From Pseudeuparius sepicola (Eukaryota; Arthropoda; Insecta; Coleoptera; Anthribidae): a DNA stretch of 64,000 nucleotides. Within the stretch, counting starts at the first letter, position 1. Each line of letters begins with the position of its first letter. The notes beneath the pieces were generated by a model. It saw only the letters and a list, made by a program, of their open reading frames with translations. It had not been told where the DNA came from and ran no database searches. The DNA is taken from positions 43,341,500 through 43,405,499 of the forward strand of contig OY987302.1 in assembly GCA_963920635.1 (NCBI GenBank). The letters are read 5' to 3'. Positions 12,351-24,689 of the stretch are shown piece by piece. The translations under genes were made by a program, and so were the position numbers.

Positions 12351-13633
12351 TATTTTGCTACTTTAATTGTACTATAAACTATTCTAATACAGGAACTCTA
12401 GTCAAAATTATTCAAAAATTACACGTCACTCATTATGTGGCGCTTTTTTTGTAATATTTTTGAAATATTAGCACATGGGAGAATATAAGTTTAGTATTAT
12501 ACCTACTACACTCGTGATAAAATGTTCAACACAATACGATACTTTGCTTGGTGAAAACTTCAAATGAGCAAATTATGGACAATATAAAAATGAATAATTG
12601 GCATTTATGAGAAAATATGAACGTCCAGCTAAAAGATTTTCGTTTATTTTCTATGATGGTAGTCGCCCACAAGTACCTATTTGAGAGAGTAACATAGAGG
12701 CTTCCAAAAATTCGAAGGGCAGAAAAAAACTTGTATTTTGAATCTTCCCTACCACTTAATACCTGCGTCTTGCTTCAATGTAAAATAAATTATTGCGATT
12801 TATACTTTCTTCTAGATTATATAAAGTCCTTTTGTGTTCTTGGTTCTTGTATATGTTGTGTACAAGTAAATTCGATTTAAAGTCAACTGAGCATGCATAT
12901 ATAGGGATATAGTTCGATGTTACATATAATCTATCATAATCTATTGCTTCTCCATTTTATCGCACTCACATAGATGAATTATTACTTACTACCAGGTACT
13001 AAGTAAGTTGTTATTGAAAAAGTACTAGAATTAATATAATTATTTTAGCTCATATAGTTGTTCCAGTATTTAAATTGTCTACCTTTAATGAGATCATCTT
13101 AATTTTTCAATTACAATTTACTTGTACATACTTTTTTGTAAATAGTTTCCTATCAAATATTCTTCTTCTATCCAGCCTTCGAGACTTGGAGAGGTAAATC
13201 ACTATTGGTTGTACAACCATTACACTCCGTACAGCATATATACACATATCTTTGGTTTAAGCCCATTTTGCATGTGACATTAATTATTAACTATAATTTC
13301 AATTGATTTTGAATGATATTTACTTGCCTCGAAAGTATTCACAAACACCGAGTATTGTATGTAGGCATCATACCGGTTATCTTAATAGGCATACCATAAA
13401 GAGTTCTTCACGCTAACACTGCACGAACACACAATAGAGATTCATTATTGTACAGTCATTTATTAGAATCATACTTACATATGATTAAAATAAACTTAAC
13501 CTATTAGCTTTATCAGATGTAGGTATCATACAAACGCACACATGCGCCACGGAAAGTTTAACAGCACGACATGCAAATTTACAAATTTCGAATTTATCGA
13601 TGCATAAAATTCATTTTGAATATTTCTTTTTAG

Positions 13634-15679
13634 GTTGACACCGATAACAAAACGTAATAAGCACCAGTCGTTTGCGATAATTGGTGAAGTTTCTAGCAAT
13701 CCGACTTCACGCAGCGACTCACCATCCGGAAGGGTCAGCCCCTTCAAAGGCAGAGGGTTCAATCCAGCGGGCTCCAGGCATGCTTCACCAGCGCCTTCCC
13801 CTACTCCACCGGAGCGCCAAAGGAGTCCTAAAAATGGGTCTCCGAAACATACCTCCAAGATCCCACAGTCCACGAGAAGGGGTAGCGCTTCGGCTTTTGG
13901 AGAAAAAGTTACTCATTATGAACCTTCCATGGGGACAGCGGACAACCGCCGACTGAGCCAAAGCCTTACCAACCTCCAGCCGAAGAAGTCTAAGAAGCCG
14001 CCGATCAGTCCGAGAAAGAAAGCTGCCGCGTTTCAGCAGCTGTCTCCAATAGTAGGGAGTTCTCCAGAACCAAGTCAATCGATGTCTTCCCCATCTAGGA
14101 TTCCCAAAAGTCGTAGCACACCTCCTAGTAGAATAGTCTCGCCAGACAGGAAAACTGGCAATATAGCCGGAAGACCTCCTCTCTCGAAGGCTCCTTCAAG
14201 ATCCGTTTCAAGGCTAGCATCTAGAGCTCAGTCCAGGGACACGAGCAGAGATGCCAGTCCATCGCAGAATCCTTCGTCACCAACTAAAGTCCCTTTGAAG
14301 AACTACAAGAACGTTCAAGCGAAAGTAAATAGTTTCAATAAACCTAAACCAAAAGTGCCTCCAAAACCAGTGTTAAGTACTGTCTTCAGTGAAACGGACT
14401 CTGATGTACCTAATCCCAGTGCTAAAAGACCTACTTTAACTAGAATAGATAGTGTAAATAAATCTTCCAAGCCCAACTCCTTGCCTAAAATAGCTAACAA
14501 TGCAAATAGTGATAGTTCCACAAGTACTGATAACTTTAATAAAAACAAAATGACTCCTAGGATGAGCAAGAGAGGTAATATCAAAACAATCCCTAACAAT
14601 GTACCTGATATCAATAGTAATTCGAAAACCATAATCAAACCCAAACCAAATAATACTGATCATCAAACAACCCATAACGCCAAAAATAAAAACGAAAATC
14701 ATAATGTCACTACCAAAGAAAGTGGATTATCTAATGCAAATAGGTCACGAATGAACGAAACGATGACTAGTTCAAGTGAGAGCGATATGAAAGTTCCAAA
14801 AAACGATGGCTTAAACACAACCGTTGTGTCTAGTACCACAACAACAGTTACCAAACCATTGAAAATCGAAACAAAATTAGACAAAGTACAATACGACAAG
14901 CCTAAACCAGTAACACCAATGGTTGATGGCAGGGTACTTAGCGCAACCAGTGTTTCTAATGCTTTAAATAAAATGAATGATACTGTACTGAACACAAACA
15001 CTGTAATCAAAGATCCTGGATTGACCAAACTATCCCCTGCAGCTACTGCTATCATAGCTGTAGGTAACGAGAAAAAAGAAAAGGAAAAAGACGTTGGTCA
15101 GCCAAAGTCAAAAGAAAAAGAAAATAGTCCAGTCAAGTCTACAAAAACTGCTTTACCCACAACAATAGAAAAGAAATTGGATAGTCTAGCTAAAAATGAT
15201 TCAAAAAATGAAAGTAGAAATGAAACAAGAAATGAATTGAGAAATGAAACAAGAAATGAAATAAAAGGAAACAACGTCACTGGCGACAACAAGATGACTA
15301 CCAACAAGATGAGTCTCAACCACGACACTAAAATTGATTCTAAGATTTCCAATAACCTCCAAGACAACAAACTCTCTGATTCCAACAGCAAGTTAACGAA
15401 CAACCATACAAACCACGTGGGCCACGTAGGCATTGGGCACTCTAAAGCCTTGGAGATGGAAGTGCAGAAAAATATAGATAAAATGATTACTCCTGGTATA
15501 GCGGCCGTGAACTCGGTTCAAAAAAGTGTGAATGATAGGATTCGCGAGGCTCGGACGATGATCGCTTCTGATGTTAAACCGATTAAGGTAACTGTGAGAG
15601 AGAAACCTTCAGATGCGGACGTGCAGAGTGGCAACATCAGATTCCAGAGTATGGCGAATGGGTTAGACGACAGACCGAG
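13634..15679 (+). CDS. Long internal coding exon, disordered Ser/Pro/Asn-rich protein (gene not identified)
   Basis: Acceptor ATTTCTTTTTAG ends at 13633 and the donor is GAG|GTGAGT with GT at 15680. The exon is 2,046 bp, starts with one base of a split codon and ends with two, so it is symmetric (2-2) and skippable in frame. The first full codon (13635) is TTG, not a start. Residues ~15-240 are rich in SP, RSP and SR motifs (GRVSPFKGRG, SRSVSRLASRAQSRD), likely kinase targets. A proline motif PKPKVPPKP (237-245) could bind SH3 domains. Residues ~270-545 are Asn/Lys/Thr/Ser-rich, with a short RNET/RNEL repeat at ~528-544. The C-terminal part (~604-682) is more ordered, with helix-like LEMEVQKNIDKM and NDRIREARTMIASDVKP. 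No catalytic or membrane domain is visible. If splicing failed, TGA at 15681 would end the protein. It looks like a scaffold or cytoskeletal regulator by composition only. Confidence 0.85.
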
Positions 15680-18600
15680 GTGAGTCATTATATTGCAAAT
15701 ACTTTCAGTTAGTTTTATATTTTCAACTATCTTATGCAGAGTGTTTATCCTTTCAAGTATTAGGGAATTCAGTTTTTATAAGACTTGCGATTTTGACAAG
15801 GTATGGTAACTTGATAACATATATCTGCATATATAGTCACTAAGACGCATCTATGCGTTTGCTGTCAGTTAGTGCTGTCTCCGTTTTCTGAGTATAAGAC
15901 AAAGGCGGATAATTAATCTGCTTTGAATGCTCCTCCTTTGCTTGGTCAGGGTGGTTGTACCTAATAAAAAATATTTGTCAGTGTTTTTATTAACGGTAAA
16001 AAATAACAACAAAAACCTCTAAAATTCAGTGTTCTGGCTACTATAATATACAAGATGATTTTTTAGGACTACCAACGCGATTTTTTCGTTTATTTTGCGT
16101 CCCACAAAAAACCTGTAAGAAACAAGTTTGGACATTTAGGTGACTGTGAAAAAACCCAACTTGTCGCGCAATGTGTATCTAAAAAACCGCAAATTGGGCA
16201 AAACTGTTAGTAGCCGTTAATTGTAAGAGATAGAAGCAAATTTTTAAATTGAAAATTGATGGCACTGAGAAGGTTTCTGCAACCTTGTGCTCAAATAGTT
16301 TCAGAAAATTGCACAGGGTTTTCGTATCTTTTGAGGCTATGAAATTTTATGTAGATTTCAAATTTTTTAGTATTGCACGGACATGGATGCCCATTTCTGT
16401 TTTAACATCATCTAGCTATCAAAAATTTCCATACCTTGTTATGTACCTTACTTTTCTGTGGGGCTCAAAGCAAGCGAGAAAATCGCTTTAATAAAAAAAT
16501 ATCTTTTGTAATATGAAGCTAGGTAATATCAACTCGATTGATTTGAAACTTGTGCGCATTCAGTGATAATTGTAAATAAGTTGTGAAAGTAAGGTGGAAA
16601 AGGAAGAAAAATAGGAGTAGGCCGATTACCTCGCAAGTTGACGCACGTTACTAGCTTAAAATTCTGAAGAAGAAGGGTACTTTACGTACATGCATAGAAA
16701 ATAAAAATTCCAGTTTCACGATTGGCGGTTTGCGATTTGTCTAAAATGGTTCAATATTACAGAAAACTAAATCAATTTTTTTACAAGTTTTGTCTAAGCA
16801 TCCGGTAGATACATATCATTAGAACAGCAACAGTTTTCGTCTGTATAGAAATACTCTAGAGTGAAGCTCCTTTGAAGCAAACAAATTATTTTGTTTTATT
16901 TGTCGAAAGAAATAGCTCTATTTTTAAATTGAACTATACCACGTGCTAGACGTCATTGGAAAGTCCAGTTAGTTACGGTGGTAAAAGAAATTTTGAAATT
17001 GGATAAAAAGTAAGGATGTTGTGTCCAAAAGAATGTAGGTAAAAAGTTTTAAAATAATTTTGGAAAAGCAAGTTTATTAATGCTGAAAATAGTTATCACA
17101 TGCGCCCTGATAATAACTTTTTCTTGAAATCGGCAGTCAAGTGTCTCAAAATCGTCATTAAAAGCTCAGAAATCGGCACTGAAGTAGCCCATTATTGTAC
17201 GATTTTTTCAATAAGTAGGCCTTGGCGAGATGTGAACATCAAACGTCAGACGGGGAGCCGTCGCCCGTCAAAAGTGACCAAATATTCAAAACCAGGCCAA
17301 TAAAGGCCCGTTTAACTTTTCGTACACATTGCGAAATTGTTACCTATAGCAGCGCAATCTTTCAGTATAAATATTTTAGTAGGAGGCTGCACAATAGGCA
17401 GCAGTTTGAATTTTCTGTTGGAAAGTACCATGTCTCGTCATATCTACTTGACCTAAGTAGAGCAATCGTCAAAGTCAAGCAACGCCGCGCGCAGTGGGTT
17501 CATGGACGGGTGTATTATTATTTTTATTATTATTTTGTTTGCCTAATAGAACATTCTTTTTCGATTTCAAAAAAATATATAATATGTACCTCGCTCGGTA
17601 CTGAAGTTCTTTTTTTTACTCGTGTGGTTTATTTGCTTCAGTGCCGTGGTATATAAATAACTATTTTCTGAAATCGGCAGTGAAGAACGCCAAAATCGTC
17701 ATAATAACGCAATCTTGCAACATGAGCAGTTCGGTCGGCTCGGACAACGATATTCTGTATGTATAATGTATACTGCAATCAAGATCGGCGAGGTAATTCG
17801 CGGTAAAATTGGTGGGACATAATATAGACGACCCTCTTCACAACATAACCTAAAACAAATCGCGTAGCTTTTAAGCTTCTTAATATCCCGATTTCACTGA
17901 CACTGAACTTCCCTTTTATAACTCACTTATTTGCCTCGGTCAACTAAATTCCACATACTTTATAAAAAGTTGAACTTCAGTACCTACACAAGTAACTATT
18001 GCTCAAATTCTTTTTGAACGTTGTCTAGTAATTCAGCGGCATTCTGAAGTATAGTGGATATCAGGAATCTTCATCCCTAAGTCACAATGGTCGACAATGG
18101 AAATTACATTGTTGGCCATTATGACAAAGTAAGCACGTCAAAACGTAAACAAACTACAAGACAAGACTGGGTTAAAATGGCGGCGATCTAAGCGTCCTCT
18201 GTGTAGCCGAAAAATCTGATGCGCAGTAGGCCAAAGCGCATTCTCTTTCTCCATATCTCTGGATAATATGCACAAAGGATAGCAATTCGATTCAGGCGCA
18301 CGTTTCTTATTAGACGCACTGTCGTCAAGCTAATGAGACAGCTTGTCGCGAATTTAAACGTATAGAGATACTTACTTGATTAATTTAATAAACGGTAAAA
18401 TCTCACTGGTAGATACTTAGGTACTTTTAAAAGTAATTCTGCATATTCACACAAACAGGGTGAAGGCTGAATAATTATTATCCCCCTGGCGTTCCAGCAA
18501 ATATAATTTCTTATTCCTTTATAAGGAAAATTATATCATTCAACCGTTATTTAATTAAATTTTAAATAACAGCGAAAGAATAAGGCAATATGAAATTATT

Positions 18601-19416
18601 AAAGGATTCCAGCAACTGGCTATTTTTCGTATGTGGCTAATGGTATTGCTAATGCGTTCCAAGAAATTACGTATTTGTACTGAAGGGCAATCCTGTTTTT
18701 ATTAACTTTTACTCTTTTGCCTTTAAAAATACTTACAGCCCAAACAAACTGCGAATACTGTGACCTTTAAACGACTCACGTTAGGTCCGGTATCAATATT
18801 TTTACACGCACGGTCCTTTTCGACAAGGAATTATGAGTTTCCACGCTATAGAACTGGACCACTAACCCAAATAAAATCTAAATATAAAAGGCGAATTCCC
18901 ACGATGCTATCATTTGCCCAGATTCCTGATATTACATGCCTCTAGTGTCCGCATTAATTCCGAGGGGCGGAAGTTGGCATAAAACGCGGTAGCGACCATT
19001 TAGTGTGAAGGGTGTTTCAAATAAACTGAGTCTTTAAAGCAACGCTGCAAATAGAAGAGTCCGGTGATACTATAAGGCCTTGAAAAAAGAGACGACGTTC
19101 CGCCCTGGCGCTATCCTTGTTTATCAGTGAAGCCAAAATAATATTTACGTCGGCATTGAATAACTCACTATTTATTGTCACCAATTTCCCTAACGATGGT
19201 TAAGGATATGTTTGTTCACAATTAAAATTGTAAGCCATTGCGGTTTTGCGAGGTAAGTAGACACATACGTAAGCTTGCAATATACGATTAGTTAGATAAT
19301 AAATAAACTGTTTGATATCTCAATGCATGTTTAATTTAAATATGGCCCGTTTTGCCCCAACCATTGAAATACAGACACCATAAGAAAACCTTTGTACATT
19401 CTGATGATCGGCTGAT
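15680..19416. other. Non-coding DNA, presumed intron
   Basis: This follows the donor at 15680. AT-rich, with no convincing exon apart from a very short candidate at 17722-17756 (see findings). A dispersed repeat is noted at 17090-17215. GGTTAAAATGGCGGCGATC near 18172 is a GC-richer patch without an extended frame. Confidence 0.5.
17090..17215. repeat. Dispersed repeat shared with ~38940-39040 and ~17665-17705
   Basis: TCAAAATCGTCATTAAAAGC and a following ATTATTGTACGATT recur in reverse complement around 38940-39040. GAAATCGGCAGTGAAG with AAAATCGTCAT recurs at about 17665-17705. Copies are short and diverged; no ends could be set. Confidence 0.5.
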
Positions 19417-20473
19417 CAGTGGCGGCGATAACGATTCGGGGGCCCCCCGCCAAATTTTGCCAGGATGCATACATGTGGTAATAAAATATGGAAATACCCA
19501 CATTTTGGCTAAGATGCTAAATTATAAGAAAAAAGCTAGGATACATAAATTTTATTTGAAGTTTTTCTACCTATCTGGGAAATGTTCTGCATATAGCGAG
19601 TGGTATATAGTAAACAAAAACTGGGCATGTCTAATGTCTCACATTTTGTTTTATAAATGGGACATGATTTAATATTATATAATAATATATATTTATCATT
19701 TATCTTGATATTTAGATATATTACAAAATATTTTCCAAAGAAAAATGTTTATTAAGTAGGTAGGTATATTAAAAAAGGCTCCGCCACTCCGAATAATACA
19801 AATACCTTTATCTAATAATTGCCAAATATAAAATCTTACCAGTGATAAAATCTGCCTGGTGCTTAGTAAAAAAACATCATACGTGACTTCACAGAATTTA
19901 TGTATTAGTTGTATAAAAATTGAAAATTCCGCTATTTGTCCCTATAATACGCCAATTTTGAAGCTAAAACGGAGCTAACAAAGCAGGGACGGACGGCACA
20001 CTAAACCCTCTAATCACACCCGTAAAAGCTCTTTTACTAGTGTTGAATTAAGTATAAATTAATTTTAGAAATTGATCTAAAGTCAATGCTATCTGCTACA
20101 AACACACAACCGGCCTGTAAAAGCCGTAAAAATTGGTCAAAATGTGCAGGGAAGATAAAAAACATGGCACATAATAGATTAATACAAAAAAATCGCAAAT
20201 CTTAATTCACAGTAACAGACTGTACAAAAGTACTGAACAATAGAAGTGAATATTTTTCATAATAATTGCCTCTATACGAGTTTAAGAGAGAAACTAAAGA
20301 CACTTCAAATAAACGCACAAAATTTGACAAAAATTTACATTTTTTGTGTTTTTCGGGGTGTTTATTATTTTGAAAAAAGTAATATTAGTGGATAGATCAG
20401 TTTTTAGGGGCCCCTTCTGGAGCTGGGGCCCCCCCGCACGGCGGGCTCTGCGGGCGCCTTATCGCCGCCAGTG
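19417..20473. mobile_element. hAT-type non-autonomous element, 1,057 bp
   Basis: Termini are CAGTGGCGGCGATAA at the left and the reverse complement of CACTGGCGGCGATAA at the right. Perfect 8-bp target duplications CGGCTGAT flank it (19409-19416 and 20474-20481), the hAT-superfamily size. Subterminal G/C blocks (GGGGGCCCCCCGCC left, GGGGCCCCCCCGC right) resemble the other hAT-like elements in the window. The interior is AT-rich with no transposase frame. Confidence 0.9.
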
Positions 20474-20481
20474 CGGCTGAT

Positions 20482-21169
20482 GCGTTTTTATTGCCAGGCA
20501 GAATTTATTTAAAAATATAATTATATACAATGATATAGGTACATAATATAGGTATGACATTGTACGTATATGGGGAAAAATAGAATGACACTCCTGGACA
20601 GGAAACGCAGTGGTTCTTGCAATATAAGTTGTCAATGGTAACATCACGTGAAATCAGCAGCGGAACAACACAGAGTACCATGAACAATTCTTAAGTTTCG
20701 TGTATTAAAGTGCTTGCTTCTTAAATCCCAATATCTATTTTGCACCTAGGTAGTGCCCTATATGCGCCAGCAGAGACCTAACGTAATTTTTCCTAAATTT
20801 TCCAAATCTGTGGTCAGCAAAAAGAAAACATAAAATAAAAGTAACAGGGGCTAGGCGTGTTTTTATTATAATGAGATTCTGTATATTTTTGTTTTTTTTT
20901 CTAAGCTTCCCTCCGATTATATCGATATAAATATGTGTATGTTTGCACCAACCGTTTGGAAGATATATACTTTTGAAATTTTCATAACTTAAATAATAGC
21001 AGCCATGGAAAAATAACCTTATAAGAAAGTTCCATGTGTCAGATTTCTTACCAGATTAAAAGCAGGAAATGATTTTTTGTTTTTAAAATTTTCATTAGAA
21101 AACCCAGTAAATAGCTATGTCATATATCTTTCTTCAAAGTTGGGAATCAGGAACCTTTGGCACTTAGAA
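20482..21169. other. Non-coding stretch
   Basis: AT-rich. No gene or repeat ends recognised. Confidence 0.5.
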
Positions 21170-21384
21170 AATACTTCTTTTGATTGACTCCACACACCAA
21201 AACTTTGTTTTTTGCACTCGACGCGCCTTTCGCTAACCATGTTACCATAATCAGATGATTAAGTCTGACTTAATCAGACTTAATCATCTTAACTTAAGAT
21301 AGACTTAATCATCTCCCGATGATGCTAACATGGTTAGCGAAAAAAACCAAGTTTTGGTGTATGGAGTTAAGCAAAAGAAGTATT
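21170..21384. mobile_element. Short fold-back element (~215 bp)
   Basis: AATACTTCTTTTG and CACCAAAACTT on the left pair with AAGTTTTGGTG and CAAAAGAAGTATT on the right. Inside, GCTAACCATGTTA pairs with TAACATGGTTAGC. The centre carries repeated (A)GACTTAATCA. Non-coding MITE-like element. Confidence 0.8.
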
Positions 21385-22238
21385 ATATCTTTTTTCCCTC
21401 GAGTAATGAGCCACCTTAATAGTTACAAAGACAATCCAGATGGGATTTTCTCTGATAGTTATTTGTATAGAGGAAATATGGAGGACGAGATGACATACTT
21501 ACTATTTTCTCTTGTACATAGCTGTATTTTTCCCTAATTATTTTATTAAGACTCAGATTTTACCAGAGTGAAGCCAAATAAGTTTGCACTAATAATTTAT
21601 AAAAGTATAAAAGTAAAGTAACATTTAATTTATAAAATATTGGAATTCTTTTTTGAAGGCTTATTGCTATGTTTTTATCTGCCTCCCTTGTATACTCTAT
21701 TTTTAAAGTTGTTTGTGGGATTCCAAATGTATTAGCTGCTCTAGACCATATCTCATATTTCCGTTTTGAACGGCATTTATAGTCAATTCCTTGCTTTTTT
21801 CCTCACTCCACGTTTGTCTTTCCGTCTTTCTCTTATACAGGGTGTATCGGTCATCAGAACATTAATTTTAAGGGGAGGTAGGGAAAAATACGCTTGTCAA
21901 GAATCTGCTATTGGAATTTTTCTAATGTGCATATTATCGTCAGAAATAATTTTTTCAAAAGGCTATTAAAACCCCTATTTCCGACGCCACAGCTAGGCGT
22001 CCATGACCTTGCAGGAATCAGCAGGGACTGAGGCCGGTTCCACCCAATTCCCTTATTCAGCTTTGTCAGACGTATAGCTCTTTCACAATATTTGAGGTCT
22101 TTCAACAAATTTTTGGACAAGTCTGTATATGTTACATTTTCCGTAAAAGGAAAGCTGCGTTAGGATAAATTTCAGAAATATATTTGCTTATATTCCTCTG
22201 GGATACATCTTATCCGATTTGTTTACTCCAAAGAAAAT

Positions 22239-22797
22239 TATAGTCGTCGGGCCCATGCCTACATTTTTTTTATTACCTCACCGTTGAGACTTTGTATATA
22301 ATGTGTTCTTTAGGTCCACTTGGACAATTTCTGACATAAGAAACTTTTTGGCGGGCAATTTTTTGGGCTCTTTCAAACTTTTAGGGGCGTCCGACAAGGG
22401 AATTTCCCGAAAATTATTGTCGGGCAAGGTTACCACTTGATTTTAAATATTTTTAATAAACGATCCTGAAAAATCAGCATTGAAAAAATCAGCTGTAGAA
22501 TTTTATGACGTCATAAATTTTCCATGTTAGGGGGCCACAGCTGATTTTTTCACAACTGTTTTTTTTTCAGGTTAGAAATACTTAAAATCAAGTGATAACC
22601 TTGTCCGACAAAAATTTTCGGAAACTTCCGTTGTTGGATGCCCTTCAAGTTTGAAAGGGTCCCAAAAAAACACTCCGCTACTGAGAATTTTCTTATATCA
22701 GAAATTGTCTAAGTGCACAAAAAGAACACGTACTTATACAATGTCTCATCGGTGAGGTAATAAAAAATGTTTTGTAGGCATAGGCCCGAGGACTATA
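22239..22797. mobile_element. Fold-back element, 559 bp, ~260-bp arms
   Basis: TATAGTCGTCGGGCC (22239) mirrors the reverse complement of GGCCCGAGGACTATA ending 22797. Pairing continues through TTATTACCTCACCG, GACAATTTCTGA, CCTTTCAAACTT-like and CCACTTGATTTTAA-like blocks to about 22500 and 22540. The short centre holds the perfect palindrome TTATGACGTCATAA. No protein coding. Confidence 0.85.
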
Positions 22798-22855
22798 TTT
22801 GGCGCCTACAGAATTTATTTGAGATAACTTTACCTGCCCATATTTATAGGTTGTA

Positions 22856-24684
22856 CAGAGTGTTTCATTAAGGGTGAAGAGGTACCATATATCAGGAATT
22901 AATAGTCCTGGAGCTTTGGGAAAAAAACCTTTTGGGGTAATGTGGTCACGAAAAATCGCTGGAAATTATTTTTAAGTTCGTAGGTTGGCCACTAGGGAGC
23001 GTATTCGAAACAGTAAATTTGAAAAATGAGTTTCTCAAAAAAATGACTAATAAAGGTATATCAAAAATAATTTTATTACACTCCCCAGCAAATTCTGCAC
23101 AATTTTCGTTAAGGATTTTTTGCTCTAGGTCTTCAAATAAAGATGAAACGGGCGGATAAACCTTCACTTGAAAAAATGCTGCTAACTCCGGTTTGGCTTA
23201 ACCTGATTGGTCGAATTTGGGCTTGTTGAAGAGAGCTTTCCTTTTTCTATCAAATGATTGTCCAGTAAGGTTATTTCGAATTTCGCAGTCACCGCTAGAG
23301 GGCGAGCTTTGAAAAATTTCCCTTTTATTACAATTTCCACCGAAATTTTAAATGCAATGATATATTTATTCTGTTATATTCGAAAAGTAGATTAAATTTA
23401 CAACAAAAAATACCCAAGCTTCAAATCGATATCTTCATTAGTTTCGGAGTTATCTTCAAAAAAATAATTATTAACATGTTATTTGAAAGAAGAAGGTAGT
23501 TATTTGTTGTCAAAGATTTCCGTGGTCAAGCATGCCATGAAATAAATAAAAATCTGCTTGAGCTTTTGGTAAATTGCTATTTTTTTCACTTACACATTTC
23601 TAATTTACCTTACCTGTCGTATTTTGATATGAAGTTATCTCGGAAATCATCTAGTAAGCCATGAAACAGAATCGTTTGGTACCTGACAGTGTATTCACGT
23701 TCCGCAAGTGGAGCATGTTCAAAATATTGAAAATATATGGCGAGCATATCGTAAGCCTCGGTATTCGTATAAGGCACTATTTAATAAAAATTGCAACACA
23801 CAATTTCAACTCAAAATTTACAAAAATCCAAGATTTGACACAATACTTATTAAAGCTTGATTCATGTGACATTTACTTTTTTGCTTCCCTAGAAACCAAA
23901 CGATTTTGTTTCATGGCTTACCTACTAGATGATTTCCGAGTTAATTTAATATTAATACGACAGGTAAGGTAAGTAAATTAGAAATACGTTTAACCGAATA
24001 AAAAGTGAGAAAAATAGCAATTTACGAAAGGCTCAAGTAGATTTTTATTTATTTCATGGCATGCTTGACCACGGTGATCTTTGATAACAAATACCTACCT
24101 TCTTCTTTCAAATAGCATGTTAATAATTATTCTTTTGGCGATAACTCCGAAACTAATGAAGGTATATCAATTTGAACCTTGGGTATTTTTTGTTGCAAAT
24201 TTAATCTACGTTTCGATTATAACAGAATAAATATTATGTCATTACATTTAAAATTTCGGAGAAAATTGTAATAAAAGGGAAAATTTTCAAATTGCGCCCT
24301 CTAGCGGTGACCACGAAATTCGAAATGACCTTACTGGAAAATCATTTCATAGGAGAAGGAACGCTCTCTTCAACAAGCCCAAATTCGACCCATTCGGTTA
24401 AGCCAAACCGGAGTTAGTAGCATTTTTTCAAGTCAAGTTTTCAGAATTTGCTGAAGAGTGCAATAAAATTATTTTTGATATACCTTTATTAGTAATTTTT
24501 TTGAGAAAACTCATTTTTCAAATTTACTGTATCGAATACGCCCCCTAGCGGCCGACCTACGAACTTAAAAATAATTTCCAGCAATTTTTCGTGACCACAT
24601 TACTTAAGAAGATTTTTTTCCCAAAGCTCCAGGACTATTAATTCCTGAGATATGGTACCTCTTCACCCTTAATGAAACACCCTG
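22856..24684. mobile_element. Large fold-back element, ~1.83 kb, ~800-bp arms
   Basis: The left end (T)ACAGAGTGTTTCATTAAGG and right end CCTTAATGAAACACCCTGTA are mirror images next to TA dinucleotides, as in Tc1/mariner-type insertion. Arms 22856-~23660 and ~23910-24684 pair nearly throughout. Landmarks are GGACTATTAATTCCTGA-like, CCTCTAGCGGTGACC and GCATGCTTGACCACGG, with an indel of about 70 bp near 23095-23165 that is absent from the right arm. The centre (23.67-23.90 kb) is a unique spacer. Plus-strand frames across the centre are not convincing. Non-autonomous. Confidence 0.85.
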
Positions 24685-24689
24685 TATAC

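Larger units (their letters stand above)
8663..13633 (+). other. Presumed intron with repeats
   Basis: AT-rich DNA between the putative 8.4-kb exon and the strong 13.6-kb exon. It begins GTAGGC and ends TTTCTTTTTAG. It contains the hairpin cluster at 9011-9392 and the fold-back at 11648-12350. No other coding segment is convincing. Intron status depends on the upstream exon being real. Confidence 0.4.

Noticed and set aside
13785..15433. Several minus-strand frames opposite the long exon
   Set aside because: Shadows of the plus-strand coding frame, rich in Leu/Val as expected of antisense to Lys/Asn/Ser-rich sequence.
13635..15683. A complete protein starting at 13635 and ending at the TGA at 15681
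   Set aside because: The first codon is TTG, a splice acceptor ends at 13633, and GAG|GTGAGT overlaps the stop, so this is an internal exon.
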